A DNA stretch of 64,000 nt from Adiantum capillus-veneris (taxonomy: Eukaryota > Streptophyta > Polypodiopsida > Polypodiales > Pteridaceae). Positions 46,980 through 57,744 of the stretch are shown in pieces. The position numbers and the translations under genes were made by a program. The stretch lies in contig CM043943.1 of the NCBI GenBank assembly GCA_014529385.2, forward strand, positions 155,591,092 through 155,655,091. The letters run 5' to 3'. How positions within the stretch are numbered: position 1 is the stretch's first letter; every line of letters begins with the position of its first letter. A model generated the notes under the pieces. It saw only the letters and a list, made by a program, of their open reading frames with translations, was not told where the DNA came from and did no database searches.

Positions 46980-47339
46980 GATGAGGACAATGGATCAACT
47001 GCAGATGTGGCCAATCTGAAGCTTGCAACTATGAGCATAGATGTGAATGCCTCTGTAACTAAGATTCTGGATATCACCAAGGCTGAGAGACTGGAGAAGA
47101 TGGTGCAAGAATTAAATGTTGTAGATGCAAAGAAAGACGACAAAGAGGAGCAAACAGTGGGGTACAATGCAATGGATGAAGCAGAACAACAAGAGGAGGT
47201 GCTAGCTGAGACAGATGAGGTTATACCTACAAACCTAAAAGCCTTCTCAAACTTCAACAAGGAAAGAATGTCAAAAATCATCTTCTCCTTTATGGATAAG
47301 ATGGATGACAAACATCAAGCTGCAGCCACTCCATGCTAA
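46980..47339 (+). CDS. hypothetical acidic protein fragment
   Basis: A frame open to a TAA at 47337 encodes about 120 residues, rich in Glu, Asp, Lys and Met. It includes ITKAERLEKMVQEL and DAKKDDKEEQ, which could form a coiled coil. Its apparent ATG (46962) lies inside the right end of the MITE-like element, so the true start is elsewhere or lost. Upstream of the MITE the frame stays open for only seven codons back to a TAA. No family is recognised. It may be the tail of a degraded gene. Confidence 0.3.
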   Translation, partial: DEDNGSTADVANLKLATMSIDVNASVTKILDITKAERLEKMVQELNVVDAKKDDKEEQTVGYNAMDEAEQQEEVLAETDEVIPTNLKAFSNFNKERMSKIIFSFMDKMDDKHQAAATPC

Positions 47340-47551
47340 GAAGTGATGGCATGTCAATTCCACTGATCTTACCATAACAATGCTCAGAGGTGGGCACTAT
47401 TGTGTGTGTGTAGAAGAAGATTCTGCTTTGCAATAGCATCGATGGTTGCACACTGGGAAGCATCATTGCAACAATGTCAACATGAAAATCTTGAAAGGTT
47501 CCAGAGAGACTTCTTAATCGGTGTTTCTCACCAAGTTTGATGGAAATATAT

Positions 47552-47965
47552 CTACATAGACATCAAATGGCCCAAAATAAATATACTAGGATACTTGAAC
47601 ACATAGGTCAACTCAATGCATATGTCTATTGCAACAACAAAGAGAAGCAACTTACAATTAGGTGGAAAAAGTCTTGGATTAGTGTGCCCCAAATGCATAT
47701 TAGGCATTGAAATACACATGCTGAATAGCAACCACATCCCATTGATCCTATGGTCTTTGAACCCAAGTAGCCTCCCTTTCCAATGTTGATCCAAGTTGTC
47801 ACAATCTCGAACGCGATGAGTCCCGGTGGCTTCAGGTTGCATGAAGACACAAGCACTTTTGCGGAACACTTGAGGCACCCACTCCCCATTAGAATCTCTG
47901 GTGTTGTACAAGACAACCCTTTCTACCTCATCTTTTGGCTTTTTGTGAGTAGTAGAGTTTGACAT
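47552..47965 (-). CDS. hypothetical protein, 137 residues
   Basis: The first 70 residues have a protein-like composition (KDEVERVVLYNTRDSNGEW, CVFMQPEATGTHRVRDC). The remainder is hydrophobic and irregular and may be read-through of non-coding sequence. No family is recognised and no neighbouring exon was found. Confidence 0.25.
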   Translation of the reverse strand: MSNSTTHKKPKDEVERVVLYNTRDSNGEWVPQVFRKSACVFMQPEATGTHRVRDCDNLDQHWKGRLLGFKDHRINGMWLLFSMCISMPNMHLGHTNPRLFPPNCKLLLFVVAIDICIELTYVFKYPSIFILGHLMSM

Positions 47966-48109
47966 TGCTAAAGAGAGGAAGGGGCTACAATAAGAGGGTT
48001 TGATGGTGGTTTTGAATGAGCAAGAGATGGAGGAAGAAGTAAATGTTTTTGGAGAGAGGGAGATACACAGGATTAGACCTTCAATGGAGAACCTTGGAGT
48101 GAAATACTA

Positions 48110-48730
48110 CAGCCATGGCAAGGAGACAAGAGGTGGTTGATAGAGTTTTTGTAGGTGCTCCATCCATGGGAAGCTTGGAGATGATGAGCTAAGAAGGTGT
48201 ACCTGAAAGGGTAAAAGAGGGTTAGAGAAGTTTACCCCAATGCTGTAGCCATAGCCATGGATAGCTTGTAGATGATGGGCTATGAAACATTAGAAGACAG
48301 GGTAGAAGAGGTGCTTGGTAAATTCTCCACAAGTGCTGCAGCCATGGAGATCTTGGGGAGAGAGGACAGTGGAGGTGTAGATGAAAATGGAAAATCACGT
48401 AGAGTTTAGATTGTGAGCAGCTATGGAAAGCTTCCATCTGTGTTGCAGTTATGGAAAGCTTCCATATGTGCTGCAACCATATCCATGGATAGCTTGTAGA
48501 TAGTGGACTATGAAGTGGTAGAAGAAAAGGTAAAAGATGTGCTTGGTAAAGTCTCCACAAGTGGTGCAGCCATGAAGATCTTGGGGAGAGAGGACAGTGG
48601 AGGTGTAGATGAAAATGGGAAAGCACGTAGAGAGAATGTGTGTGTTTAGATTGTGAGAAGCTATGTAAAGCTTCCACATGTGTTGCAGCTATGGAAAGCT
48701 TCCATATCTGCTGTAGCTATGGAAAAGTTG
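48110..48730. repeat. tandem repeat, about 228-240 bp unit
   Basis: Two good copies (blocks CCATGGATAGCTTGTAGAT at 48255 and 48483; AGAGGACAGTGGAGGTGTAG at 48361 and 48589) and an earlier degenerate partial copy. Each copy ends with ATGGAAAGCTTCCAT, a perfect 15-bp palindrome apart from its centre base, repeated several times. The minus-strand open frame across it only reflects the repeat. Confidence 0.88.
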
Positions 48731-48736
48731 GAGGGG

Positions 48737-48739
<3 letters not shown>

Positions 48740-48817
<78 letters not shown>
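48740..48817. repeat. (GA)n microsatellite, about 78 bp
   Basis: Pure GA run at the end of the tandem repeat block. Confidence 0.98.
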
Positions 48818-48819
<2 letters not shown>

Positions 48820-49220
48820 GTGTAAGTGGTGTAGAGAGAGAGAAGAGGAGGAGGTAGAATGGAGGGTAATGGCTAAGAAATGCAGATTTTGGTGAAAGAA
48901 AATAGATTTTTGACCATGCATTTGGCTACGGGAGCTTTTGGGGAGTGAAAAGTGAGATTTAGAGATTTTTGAATTTTTTTGAAATTTTAACGCCAGGTTC
49001 GATACAAGAGAGAATCACGAGAATGTGTGAGTGTTCAAAATCAAGTTCAATCCTCAATTGATTTTAAAATTTGGCTACAAGCTTACAAAAGTACCCACAT
49101 TGTGGTCTTGAGTGATCGCATTCTTCAAGTCATATGGTATCAAACACATCAAAATTTGATCCATTAATGATCAAAATGGGTAAAACAGTTGTAATTGATG
49201 TGTATTATACACTATAGAAC

Positions 49221-49441
49221 TGAAGTCGCGGAGCGGAGCGTGGGTCGACTCTCTCTCTCACACACACACACAGTGAGCTTACACAGTACACAGTACGCAG
49301 AGATCTGTTAGAAGGGTTATCTCCCAATTCCTTAGTATTCACAAAGAATAAGTTAGTATATACAAAGAGTTAGAGGTAAGTGAGTTAGGCGGGCGGCCGG
49401 CCATATCCGCATAAGAGGCCACTTGGGCTTTAATCCCAACA
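49221..49441 (-). repeat. 3' LTR, family C
   Basis: 221 bp, identical to 54533-54753 except for one base. It contains CT and CA microsatellite runs near its end. Confidence 0.98.
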
Positions 49442-49525
49442 ACCTCCCACTTAAAGTCCAATGTGGCACTTTAAGTAACTGTAAATCTATGAACATAAAT
49501 GTACAAAGATTTACATGGCTGCCAT

Positions 49526-52500
49526 CTATCCAATGCCCAATAACTCACGACAATGCACAAAGCCCTCTCCTGGAAGTCCCTTTGTGAGTAGATCAGCAGG
49601 ATTGTCCTTGGTGTGGATCTTCAGCAGTTGTATCTGCTTGTCTTCAAGTACTTTCCTAATGAAGTGATACTTCACATCAATATGCTTAGTCTTCGAATGG
49701 AACACTGGATTCTTTGCCAATTGTATAGCACTTTGACTATCACAATATAACTCTGGCATATCTGCATTGATTCCCAAGTCTACAACCAATCTACCAAGCC
49801 AAATAGCTTCTTTGCATGCCTCATTTGCTGCAACATACTCAGCTTCTGTAGTAGACTGCGTAACGCAATCTTGTAATCGAGATCGCCATGATATGGCACC
49901 TCCAGCCAATGTAAAGACATAGCCTGATGTAGATCTCCTCTTATCCAAGTCTCCTGCATAATCTGAGTCAGTGTATCCTCTGACACTCAAATCCTGACTA
50001 CCATAGCATATGCGCATACTCTTTGTATGTTTTAAGTATCTCATGATACCTTTCACTGCCTCCCAATGTTTCTTGCCGGGATTTGACATATATCTGCTAA
50101 CCACTCCCACTGCAAATGCAATATCCGGACGTGTAGCAATCATTGCATACATCAAACTACCCACTGCAGACGCATATGGAATCTTATCCATTTCAGCCTT
50201 TTCTTCCTCAGACACAGGACAATCTTGTTTGCTAAGTTTCACATATGGTGGCAATGGAACACTCAATGCCTTTCCCTTCTCCATATTGAAACGTTGCAAA
50301 ACCTTGTCAATATACTCTGTTTGAGATAACCAAATCAACTTCTTTGATCTGTCTCTCTCAATGCGCATACCAAGTATATGACTTGCCTCACCCATGTCTT
50401 TCATGTCAAACGATTTTGCCATCTTTGACTTCAAAGCTGAAATTTCTTCCAAGTGTGTGCCAGCAATCAACATGTCATCCACATACAAAATAAGGATCAG
50501 CCAACTGCCATCCTTAGCCTTCTTTGTATATAGATAGTGATCGAACTCACTACGTTTGTAGCCTTGAGAAAGCATAAACTGGTGGAACTTATGGTACCAT
50601 GCCCTCGGTGATTGTTTTAAGCCATAAAGACTCTTTAACAACTGGCATACCAAATGTTCCATGCCTTTCTCAACAAACCCTTCTGGCTGCTGCATGTAAA
50701 TTTCCACATCTAAATCACCATGCAAGAAAGCTGTCTTGACATCCATTTGGTGCAACACCAAATCCAATATAGCAACCAATGCAAGAAAGCATCTCAATGT
50801 AGTCATCTTAACCACTGGAGAGAAGACTTCATCAAAGTCAATGCCTTGTTCTTGCTTAAAGCCCTTGGCAACAAGCCTTGCTTTGTACTTTGGCTGACTA
50901 TCATGAGCGGTGATCTTATACCTGTAAACCCATTTACAAGGTAGAGCCTTTTTGCCCTGTGGTAATTTAACCAACTTCCATGTCTGGTTTTTATGCAGAG
51001 CTGTCATCTCTGACTGCATGGCCAACTGCCAATTTTTCGAGTCAACCACTTGTAATGCTTCCTTGTAACAAGATGGTTCTCCGCAATCTGTGAGCATGAC
51101 ATAATTTAGAGATGGCACATAACGATCAGGTGGTTTGGAGACACGCTCAGAACGTCTCACCACAACTGATTCTGCCTCTCTAGCCACTATAGGCTGTTCC
51201 TGAGCCTGACCATGCTGTCTTGATGTGCTAGCACTAGGTCCATCTTCCCTGAAGACAACTCTTCTGATCTCCTCTGTCTTCTCTGGCTTAGCGTGAAACT
51301 TGGCTTCATTGAAATGCACATCATTGCTACGAATAAGCTTTCTGGACTCAGGATCCCAAAGCCGGTAACCCATCTCGCCCGATTCTCCGTAGCCAAAAAA
51401 TATACACTTCTTGCTCTTTGGTTCTAACTTATTTCTGAACTCTTTAGGAATATGGCTATAAGCTTCACAACCAAAGACTCTGAGATGCTTATACGAAGGT
51501 GCCTTGCCTGTCCATAGCATCTCGGCCACTGCACTCTTATCCAGAACCCTACTAGGAGACCTGTTGATCAAATGGACTGCTGTAGCCACTGCTTCCGCCC
51601 AAAATCCATCAGGCAACTCAGCATTTGACAACATGCTTCTGACCTTCTCTTGTATGGTCCTATTCATACGTTCTGCAACCCCATTCTGTGAAGGATTATA
51701 TGGTGCAGTAAGCTCCCGCTTAATCCCTTTTGCTTCACAAAAGTCTTGAAAAGCTTTGGAAACGTACTCTCCACCATTGTCAGTTCTCAAGCACTTCAGC
51801 TTCTGACCACTCTGATTCTCCACCAGCTGCAAGAATGTCTTAAAGACCTTGAGCACCTCATCTTTGTGCTTCAAGAAGTAAACCCATACTTTGCGAGAAT
51901 AGTCATCTATGAATGTACAAAAGTACGCTGCTCCCCCTAGTGACAAACTAGGCATTGGTCCGCATAGATCACTGTGTACAAGAGCTAACCGTTCGTCCCT
52001 ACGATTCCTCTTTGATCTGTGCGGTTCCTGTGTTTGCTTACCATAAACACAATGCTCACAAAACTCGAAATCTTGAAATGAAAAGCCAGGCAAATAACCA
52101 TAATGAGAAAGTATTTCCATTCCTCTTTTTGACATATGTCCCAACCTACGATGCCACAGTGACACACTTGGCTGCTCAATCACATTAATTACATGGTTTT
52201 TAACCTCTGAAACATGTAAAGTGTACAGAGTTCCTGACTTGCTGCCATGTGCTACAGTCATCGAACCTTTGGAGATCTTCCAAGCGTTGTTCCCAAAAAC
52301 TGTCACATAACCCGCATCATCCAACTTCCCTGTACTAATCAAGCTCTTTCGGATTGCTGGAACATGTCTGACATTCTTGAGCCATAAAGAAGAGCCATTC
52401 TGAAACTTCAACTGCACATCGCCCACTCCAAGTATGTCACAAACCTGCTCATTGCCAAGTCTGACATAGTCTTTAGTAGCCACATATGATGTAAACCACT

Positions 52501-53500
52501 CTTTGTGCGGAGAAACATGTAAAGATGCCCCTGAGTCGATAATCCAATCACTCATAGCATGTCCATCCTCTGCAGTCAAGAAAACAGAATCAAGATTGCT
52601 TGTAAGGAAGATGTCACCACCTGCTATACCAGAATCACTGTCTGAACCAGATCCTGTGACATTCACCTCTTCAATCTTCATTGAACTCTTCTTTTCATCT
52701 TGCTCAGAACTCTTTGTTTTGCCTTTTTCTTGTTTCCACTTCGTACAGTCTCGCTTCATGTGACCCTTCTTGCCACAATGGTAGCATTCTATGTCATCCT
52801 TTGACTTCGAATCACGAGACTTACTTCGGTTTTGTGCCTTCTTACCCTTCTTCTCTTTAAACTGTTGTCTCCCTCGAACGACCAAAGCGCTATTGCCTTT
52901 GCCTTTGTCAATGTTCTTCCTGTTCACTTCCTCTGTGAGCAAGCTGCCTTCTACATTGGCACTTGTAAGACCTTCTGGCGCGACAGAATTACTTAACGCT
53001 GTACGAAAAGTATCCCAACTGTCTGGCAAAGTGATTAAGAGAAACATAGCCTTCACTGAATCTGGAAAGACTATCTCCTGTGCTGTTAACTGGCTGAAAA
53101 TTGTGTGAAATTCATTCAGATGATTTGACATGGCTGTCCCTTCCTTCATCTTCAAATCCACCAATTTCTTGAGCCAGTAAATCTGAGAAGCAGCACTTTG
53201 TTTCTCGTACATATCACATAGCTTTTGCCATACGCCATACGCTGTAGTCTCTTCTGCTACGTTGAAGTAAACATTTTCTGCCAGTGTCAGCATGATTGTG
53301 GAACAAGCTAACTCGTCAAGCTCTTCCCACTCATCTTGAGCCATAAATTCTGGTCTCTCCCCTTTGAGCTTCAGTGGCTTCACTTGTTTTTTCTGCACCA
53401 AAACCTGCCAAATCTGCTTCTTCCAGAATGGAAAGTTTGTGCCATCCAGCTTCTTTATGTTGTAAAGAGTCTCACTGTGAGAAGATGCCATATCTGCCAA
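49526..53500 (-). CDS. copia gag-pol polyprotein, family C, intact
   Basis: A single 1324-residue frame carries all copia domains in order. It has a UBN2-like gag (LDGTNFPFW, 18-26), CCHC zinc knuckle C239-C252, protease DSGAS (322-326), pre-integrase zinc site with H450, H455, C481 and C484, integrase D511, D574 and E610 (36 residues apart, the D-X35-E spacing), reverse transcriptase with YVDD at 1006-1009, and RNase H D1178, E1219 and D1254. Length and layout match Tnt1-type plant copia polyproteins. No missing catalytic residue was found. It would make the proteins that copy the element RNA into DNA inside cytoplasmic particles and insert it in the genome. The first ATG after the leader was chosen; it is directly followed by the gag fold. 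Confidence 0.97.
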   Translation of the reverse strand: MADMASSHSETLYNIKKLDGTNFPFWKKQIWQVLVQKKQVKPLKLKGERPEFMAQDEWEELDELACSTIMLTLAENVYFNVAEETTAYGVWQKLCDMYEKQSAASQIYWLKKLVDLKMKEGTAMSNHLNEFHTIFSQLTAQEIVFPDSVKAMFLLITLPDSWDTFRTALSNSVAPEGLTSANVEGSLLTEEVNRKNIDKGKGNSALVVRGRQQFKEKKGKKAQNRSKSRDSKSKDDIECYHCGKKGHMKRDCTKWKQEKGKTKSSEQDEKKSSMKIEEVNVTGSGSDSDSGIAGGDIFLTSNLDSVFLTAEDGHAMSDWIIDSGASLHVSPHKEWFTSYVATKDYVRLGNEQVCDILGVGDVQLKFQNGSSLWLKNVRHVPAIRKSLISTGKLDDAGYVTVFGNNAWKISKGSMTVAHGSKSGTLYTLHVSEVKNHVINVIEQPSVSLWHRRLGHMSKRGMEILSHYGYLPGFSFQDFEFCEHCVYGKQTQEPHRSKRNRRDERLALVHSDLCGPMPSLSLGGAAYFCTFIDDYSRKVWVYFLKHKDEVLKVFKTFLQLVENQSGQKLKCLRTDNGGEYVSKAFQDFCEAKGIKRELTAPYNPSQNGVAERMNRTIQEKVRSMLSNAELPDGFWAEAVATAVHLINRSPSRVLDKSAVAEMLWTGKAPSYKHLRVFGCEAYSHIPKEFRNKLEPKSKKCIFFGYGESGEMGYRLWDPESRKLIRSNDVHFNEAKFHAKPEKTEEIRRVVFREDGPSASTSRQHGQAQEQPIVAREAESVVVRRSERVSKPPDRYVPSLNYVMLTDCGEPSCYKEALQVVDSKNWQLAMQSEMTALHKNQTWKLVKLPQGKKALPCKWVYRYKITAHDSQPKYKARLVAKGFKQEQGIDFDEVFSPVVKMTTLRCFLALVAILDLVLHQMDVKTAFLHGDLDVEIYMQQPEGFVEKGMEHLVCQLLKSLYGLKQSPRAWYHKFHQFMLSQGYKRSEFDHYLYTKKAKDGSWLILILYVDDMLIAGTHLEEISALKSKMAKSFDMKDMGEASHILGMRIERDRSKKLIWLSQTEYIDKVLQRFNMEKGKALSVPLPPYVKLSKQDCPVSEEEKAEMDKIPYASAVGSLMYAMIATRPDIAFAVGVVSRYMSNPGKKHWEAVKGIMRYLKHTKSMRICYGSQDLSVRGYTDSDYAGDLDKRRSTSGYVFTLAGGAISWRSRLQDCVTQSTTEAEYVAANEACKEAIWLGRLVVDLGINADMPELYCDSQSAIQLAKNPVFHSKTKHIDVKYHFIRKVLEDKQIQLLKIHTKDNPADLLTKGLPGEGFVHCRELLGIG

Positions 53501-54517
53501 ACTGTTTACTCCTGAGAAAAATCCGGCAGAGTTTCCCCTGTAAACTGGCCTCTGTACACAGTAAACAAGCTGTAATCAACAAGCTGAACACCTCTCCTCA
53601 GGAACTGTCAGTATTTTGAAAATTTTTGACAGAGTCTCCCCTGTAAACTGAGCTCTGGGAACCAAAAGATAGCTCAAAAAACAATCATAAATAGCTGACC
53701 AGTGACAAATCCTGTAAGCATACACTGTCTCCTCTTTGGGCGATGACAGAACCTGTATCTGTCTCAAGACTGAACTCTGAGCAATGCCTCAACGGCCTGA
53801 CGCATAAGATGCAATCCAGTGTCTACACAAAGTCATACATCCTAAGGGATAAAAGTCGCCGAAGAGGATGCGTGTAGAGGGGAACTCCAGCAACCTAATC
53901 CACCTCACACTGGGTAACCCAGCCCCCAGTGCTTGGCTTCAAAAAACCTCACACACGACCCTCTCAGATGGCTCAGCAAACTGCCCAGAACTAGCATACA
54001 TCCTATAATAGACCAATCACTGTCCTATGACCGCTGCGGCGGTCTGTCTGCTAGCGTGACTCACAACTAGCAGACCCACAATCACAGTACATCAATCTGC
54101 AATACATGCCAGTGGTGTCAAGCCGTCGTATGGCCACACCTCCCCTGGAACCTGGCAAGCACAAGAAGTAACAATGCAGACTGCAATATATATATCTGAT
54201 GATATATATGTGTACCTGGTCTATAGATGATGCTCTGAAGACGAATAAGTGATGTATGTCGATGTCGATATTGATGTCGACCACCTCCTGCTTGCCAATC
54301 TACACAAGATGGATTTCTTTGCGGCTGAAATCTATCTTCTGCTGTAGTGCTCAGAACGAAATTCTGAGGGCATAAACGGCTTCGAAAGGGGGGTAAAACT
54401 CCAGGTCGCCTGATGGAAACGCTCCCGGAACGCCGAGTGTGAATTTTCAAACTCCGGATCCAGAATCTGCCGGAAAAGTGCGCGCGCGCGCGATTGCGCA
54501 AATCCGCACTGAACCAA
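53501..54517 (-). other. long untranslated leader of family C element
   Basis: About 1 kb separates the primer site from the gag ATG, long for a copia element. Two imperfect copies of a segment around CCCCTGTAAACTG lie about 104 bp apart (53526 and 53630 region). A GC-alternating run (GCGCGCGCGCGC) occurs near 54480. It may hold packaging or translation signals; none is recognised. Confidence 0.7.
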
Positions 54518-54530
54518 GGCTCTGATACCA
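54518..54530 (-). other. primer binding site, family C
   Basis: Minus strand TGGTATCAGAGCC, a full 13-base match to the complement of the initiator tRNA-Met 3' end, two bases from the LTR. Confidence 0.96.
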
Positions 54531-54532
54531 AT

Positions 54533-54753
54533 TGAAGTCGCGGAGCGGAGCGTGGGTCGACTCTCTCTCTCACACACACACACAGTGAGCTTACACAGTA
54601 CACAGTACACAGAGATCTGTTAGAAGGGTTATCTCCCAATTCCTTAGTATTCACAAAGAATAAGTTAGTATATACAAAGAGTTAGAGGTAAGTGAGTTAG
54701 GCGGGCGGCCGGCCATATCCGCATAAGAGGCCACTTGGGCTTTAATCCCAACA
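54533..54753 (-). repeat. 5' LTR, family C
   Basis: 221 bp with TG...CA ends. A TATA-like TTTGTATATACTA sits mid-LTR (minus strand, about 54679-54667) and is the likely promoter core. Confidence 0.97.
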
Positions 54754-54758
54754 AGAAC

Positions 54759-55539
54759 ATTGCACATGCACAATGTAGTGCACCATTTACAAAACCATTC
54801 CCAATTATCATCATTGCAACTTGGGTTGCTCAATTTCAATATCCCAAATCATTCAAGCCCATTGAGGCTTGTCATTTTGGTTTTTACAAAGCTTCACACT
54901 TGTGATTATGAAAACTCATGGATGCACAAATTAAAAAATTCTTACCATATCCAATCATATAGACATACATGACAATGGTAATACGTAAAATCTTTTCAAT
55001 TGTGTATCAATCTAATCATCCCAAATAAGTTATACACATAGAACACCAACCCTTTTAGGTCTTTTAATCATCATAATTGAAAACCAAGACCAACTATTCA
55101 TCTTCTCATTGGATAGATCATGCCATTGCATAGGCACACACACTCAAATTTAGGCCAAAAAGTTTATGCAAAAATTACATCAATTCCACATTGCAATGCT
55201 CAATGCTCAAATTGCAAACTCAATCAAGAATAAGTGAATGCATGCATGCTTAATTTCTAAAAAATTAGCACTATTTTTTACCCAACCAAGCAATGTACAC
55301 ACTCAAAAATTAAGCATAAAAAGTCAAATTTGGCTCAAGTGGCAATGAATTTAGGCTTAAACCTTATGATTGCACATACTTTTCATGAACATTTCACAAT
55401 AAAAAACCATTCAGGTGTCCCAATTGACCATCAATCATTGAAAACCAAGTGGTCATGGATGGGCACACACACTCAATTTTTGCCCAATTTTTTGGAGGTT
55501 CACCTCTTATACATGTAGGTTACCACGTGAATTCAAATG
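54759..55539. other. AT-rich non-coding interval
   Basis: No supported gene, RNA or repeat. Composition is rich in CAAT and AAAT words. Confidence 0.45.
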
Positions 55540-55740
55540 AATGGATTTTTGAATTAATAAAAATTTGAAGATTATATTAACATAATGGGTTTTTTTAATT
55601 GATTTTAGAAATAAAACCATATTTTTGAAGAAAAAGGGGGCATTTTATTACCTTAAGCATGTAAGTTAAGGGATTTTTTAGATACTCTTTGAACACACAT
55701 TATATGAATAGTTTCTTAAAGATGCACGCTCGGAGAGTAG
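55540..55740 (+). repeat. diverged family E fragment
   Basis: ATACTCTTTGAACACACATTAT followed by a TTTCTTAAAGATG block (55680-55720) parallels TACCCTTTGAGCGCACATGA and TTTCTTGTAAGTGA of 45090-45135. A preceding AT-rich stretch with GGGGG also matches in order. Much weaker than the other two copies. Confidence 0.5.
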
Positions 55741-56263
55741 AGCAATGTAAAAAAAAAGCTCACTCCAAAGCTCAACTTATCCTCAAGGATCTATTATAGT
55801 AGACAAAAAGGGCTGGTAAACTTTTATAACATGCCAATATATGTAGGGAAACATCTTTCCGAGGTCAATAATCATGAAAATTACAAAAAGTGGCACCAAA
55901 CTTCTCAACTCATAGCTAGTTAGCAAAGCCAAAATCTCTTGCTATGTAGTGTCTACAATCTTAAGATTCTAGAACCAATAAAAAATTGCATTAGTGTATC
56001 CACTTTATACAGTCAAAGATTACCAATTATAACAACCAAAGGATATAATACAACCAAGGGTGAGAACCCCATCAAGGTTCAACCTAGTCAAAGATTAATT
56101 TTAATCAAAGCAAGTCAAAATCATCCAATAAGTGCAAGCACTCAAGGTAATTTAATGAAGCAAAAACATGTGAGGAGTACACATCATGCACAATCTCCAT
56201 TGGTTGAGGAGTTGAAAAAGCATAAAAGACCACCAGATCCCAACAAGCCAAAAAATCCAAGCA

Positions 56264-56300
56264 TCTCTCTCTCTCTCTCACTCTCACTCTCACTCTCACT
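56264..56300. repeat. CT-rich microsatellite with (CTCTCA)n end
   Basis: CT run merging into CTCACTCT units. Confidence 0.93.
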
Positions 56301-56397
56301 CCAAAGAGCATGAAAGCCAAAAATGGTAGTACCACAAGGTCATCTTCCTCTCACTCATAATCTCATATATTTTGGAAGAAAAGAGAAGTAAAATGCC

Positions 56398-56861
56398 CAT
56401 AGGCTAAGTGAATAATACAAAAAGGCAAGCATTCATCCTTTCCCAATCATTCCCACCAACTTTTCCAGAGAAAAAATAAAGAGAAATGAAGAAATGAGAA
56501 GGGGAAACTCTCATGCACCCAACGTTAATGAAATATTTTGTTTAGGATTTCTTGCATCAAGTATTGAATGTCTATAGTACTTACAATGGAAGGGCCAATC
56601 ACTTAATCAGAGAGAAGGAGGGACTCATCCATAGGCTAAGTGAATAATACAAAAAGACAAGCATGCTTCCTTTCCAAATCATTCTCACCAACTTTTCCAT
56701 AGAAAAAATAAAGAGAAATCAAGAAGTGAGAAGGGGAAACTCCCATGCACCCAATGTTAATGAAATATTTTGTTTAGGATTTCTTGAATCAAGTATTAAA
56801 TGTCTATAGTACTTACAAGGGAAGGGCCAATCACTTAATCAGAGAAGGAGGGACTCATCCT
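56398..56861 (+). repeat. tandem duplication, period 232 bp
   Basis: CATAGGCTAAGTGAATAATA begins at 56398 and 56630. All following blocks recur at the same offset, with about 15 differences by eye, up to GGAGGGACTCATCC. No coding potential. Confidence 0.95.
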
Positions 56862-56965
56862 CATGAACTGAAGCCATGAAGCAAGTCCACATTGAGCAAG
56901 GATGGTAGACTATATGGTTCACTAGAAAAGGCATGATGCCTACATGGGGGAGAGAATCAAGTGGA

Positions 56966-56968
<3 letters not shown>

Positions 56969-57015
<47 letters not shown>
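56969..57015. repeat. (GA)n microsatellite
   Basis: Pure GA run of about 47 bp. Confidence 0.97.
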
Positions 57016-57017
<2 letters not shown>

Positions 57018-57289
57018 CATTGAAATACCAAAATAATCATGCCATCCACTCCTTATGTGGTAGGGGAGTATCCCACCACAATAGTGCACAACTAAGGAGA
57101 GTCCCAAGTATCCCAAGGGTAAAATACCAACAATAAACAGATTAACCCCATCAAATTTGATTCGTGAATTGTTAGAGACTAGAGGCTCTGTTGGGCTGAT
57201 TTCATTGCACATTTACACATTATAAAATTAAAATTATGGACATAATTCAAAGAGATACCTCAATTAAGATTGACAACTTGATGAGGATT

Positions 57290-57680
57290 TGCTTGGAGTG
57301 GTCCCCCCTACAAAAGGTCCTTGTATTACAATTCTCTCTCAAAGAGAGCTTACAACACACCTTGTGCTCTTGTCGAGATTTTCTTGAACTAATAAAATGG
57401 TGTTCGTGAAGATTTTATGGTGCAACCCTCCTTCCCAAGCCATAAACACCTTTGCAAGGAGAAAGAACTGCAGGGTAAGAGGTAGATGAGGGTGAAAGAA
57501 GTATTTTTCAAGCAAGAGGAATAGTACTTTGTATATGCTTACTCCATGAGAAATCTCTTAACATAGCTTAGCATAATAGAAGAATATAGTGAGAAGAAGA
57601 AGAATATCTTTTACTTGCTTGGATTTGCATCTGTAGCCAAGCTTTTCACCATAGAGTCCGTCTCTGGAGCTCCTATTGGG
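57290..57680 (+). repeat. dispersed repeat family D, copy 2
   Basis: Diverged, same-orientation partner of 18635-19110. Its right end runs into a G tract and GA tract, while copy 1 instead runs into GTGTGT repeats. Confidence 0.6.
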
Positions 57681-57685
57681 GGGGG

Positions 57686-57741
<56 letters not shown>
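57678..57741. repeat. G tract followed by (GA)n
   Basis: Eleven G bases, then a GA run of about 53 bp. Confidence 0.96.

Positions 57742-57744
<3 letters not shown>

Larger units (their letters stand above)
49221..54753 (-). mobile_element. complete, recent Ty1/copia retrotransposon, family C
   Basis: The LTRs are 221 bp each (plus-strand 49221-49441 and 54533-54753) and differ at one base only (49297 G, 54609 A). AGAAC is duplicated at 49216-49220 and 54754-54758. On the minus strand the 5' LTR is 54753-54533; a perfect 13-base initiator tRNA-Met primer site follows, then a leader of about 1 kb and an uninterrupted gag-pol. The purine tract is the inverse complement of 49442-49453. The 5.5-kb element has every part expected of an autonomous copy. 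Confidence 0.98.

Noticed and set aside
48222-48677. 151-codon minus-strand frame with internal duplication
   Set aside because: The protein duplication follows the DNA tandem repeat and composition is low-complexity His/Leu/Ser.
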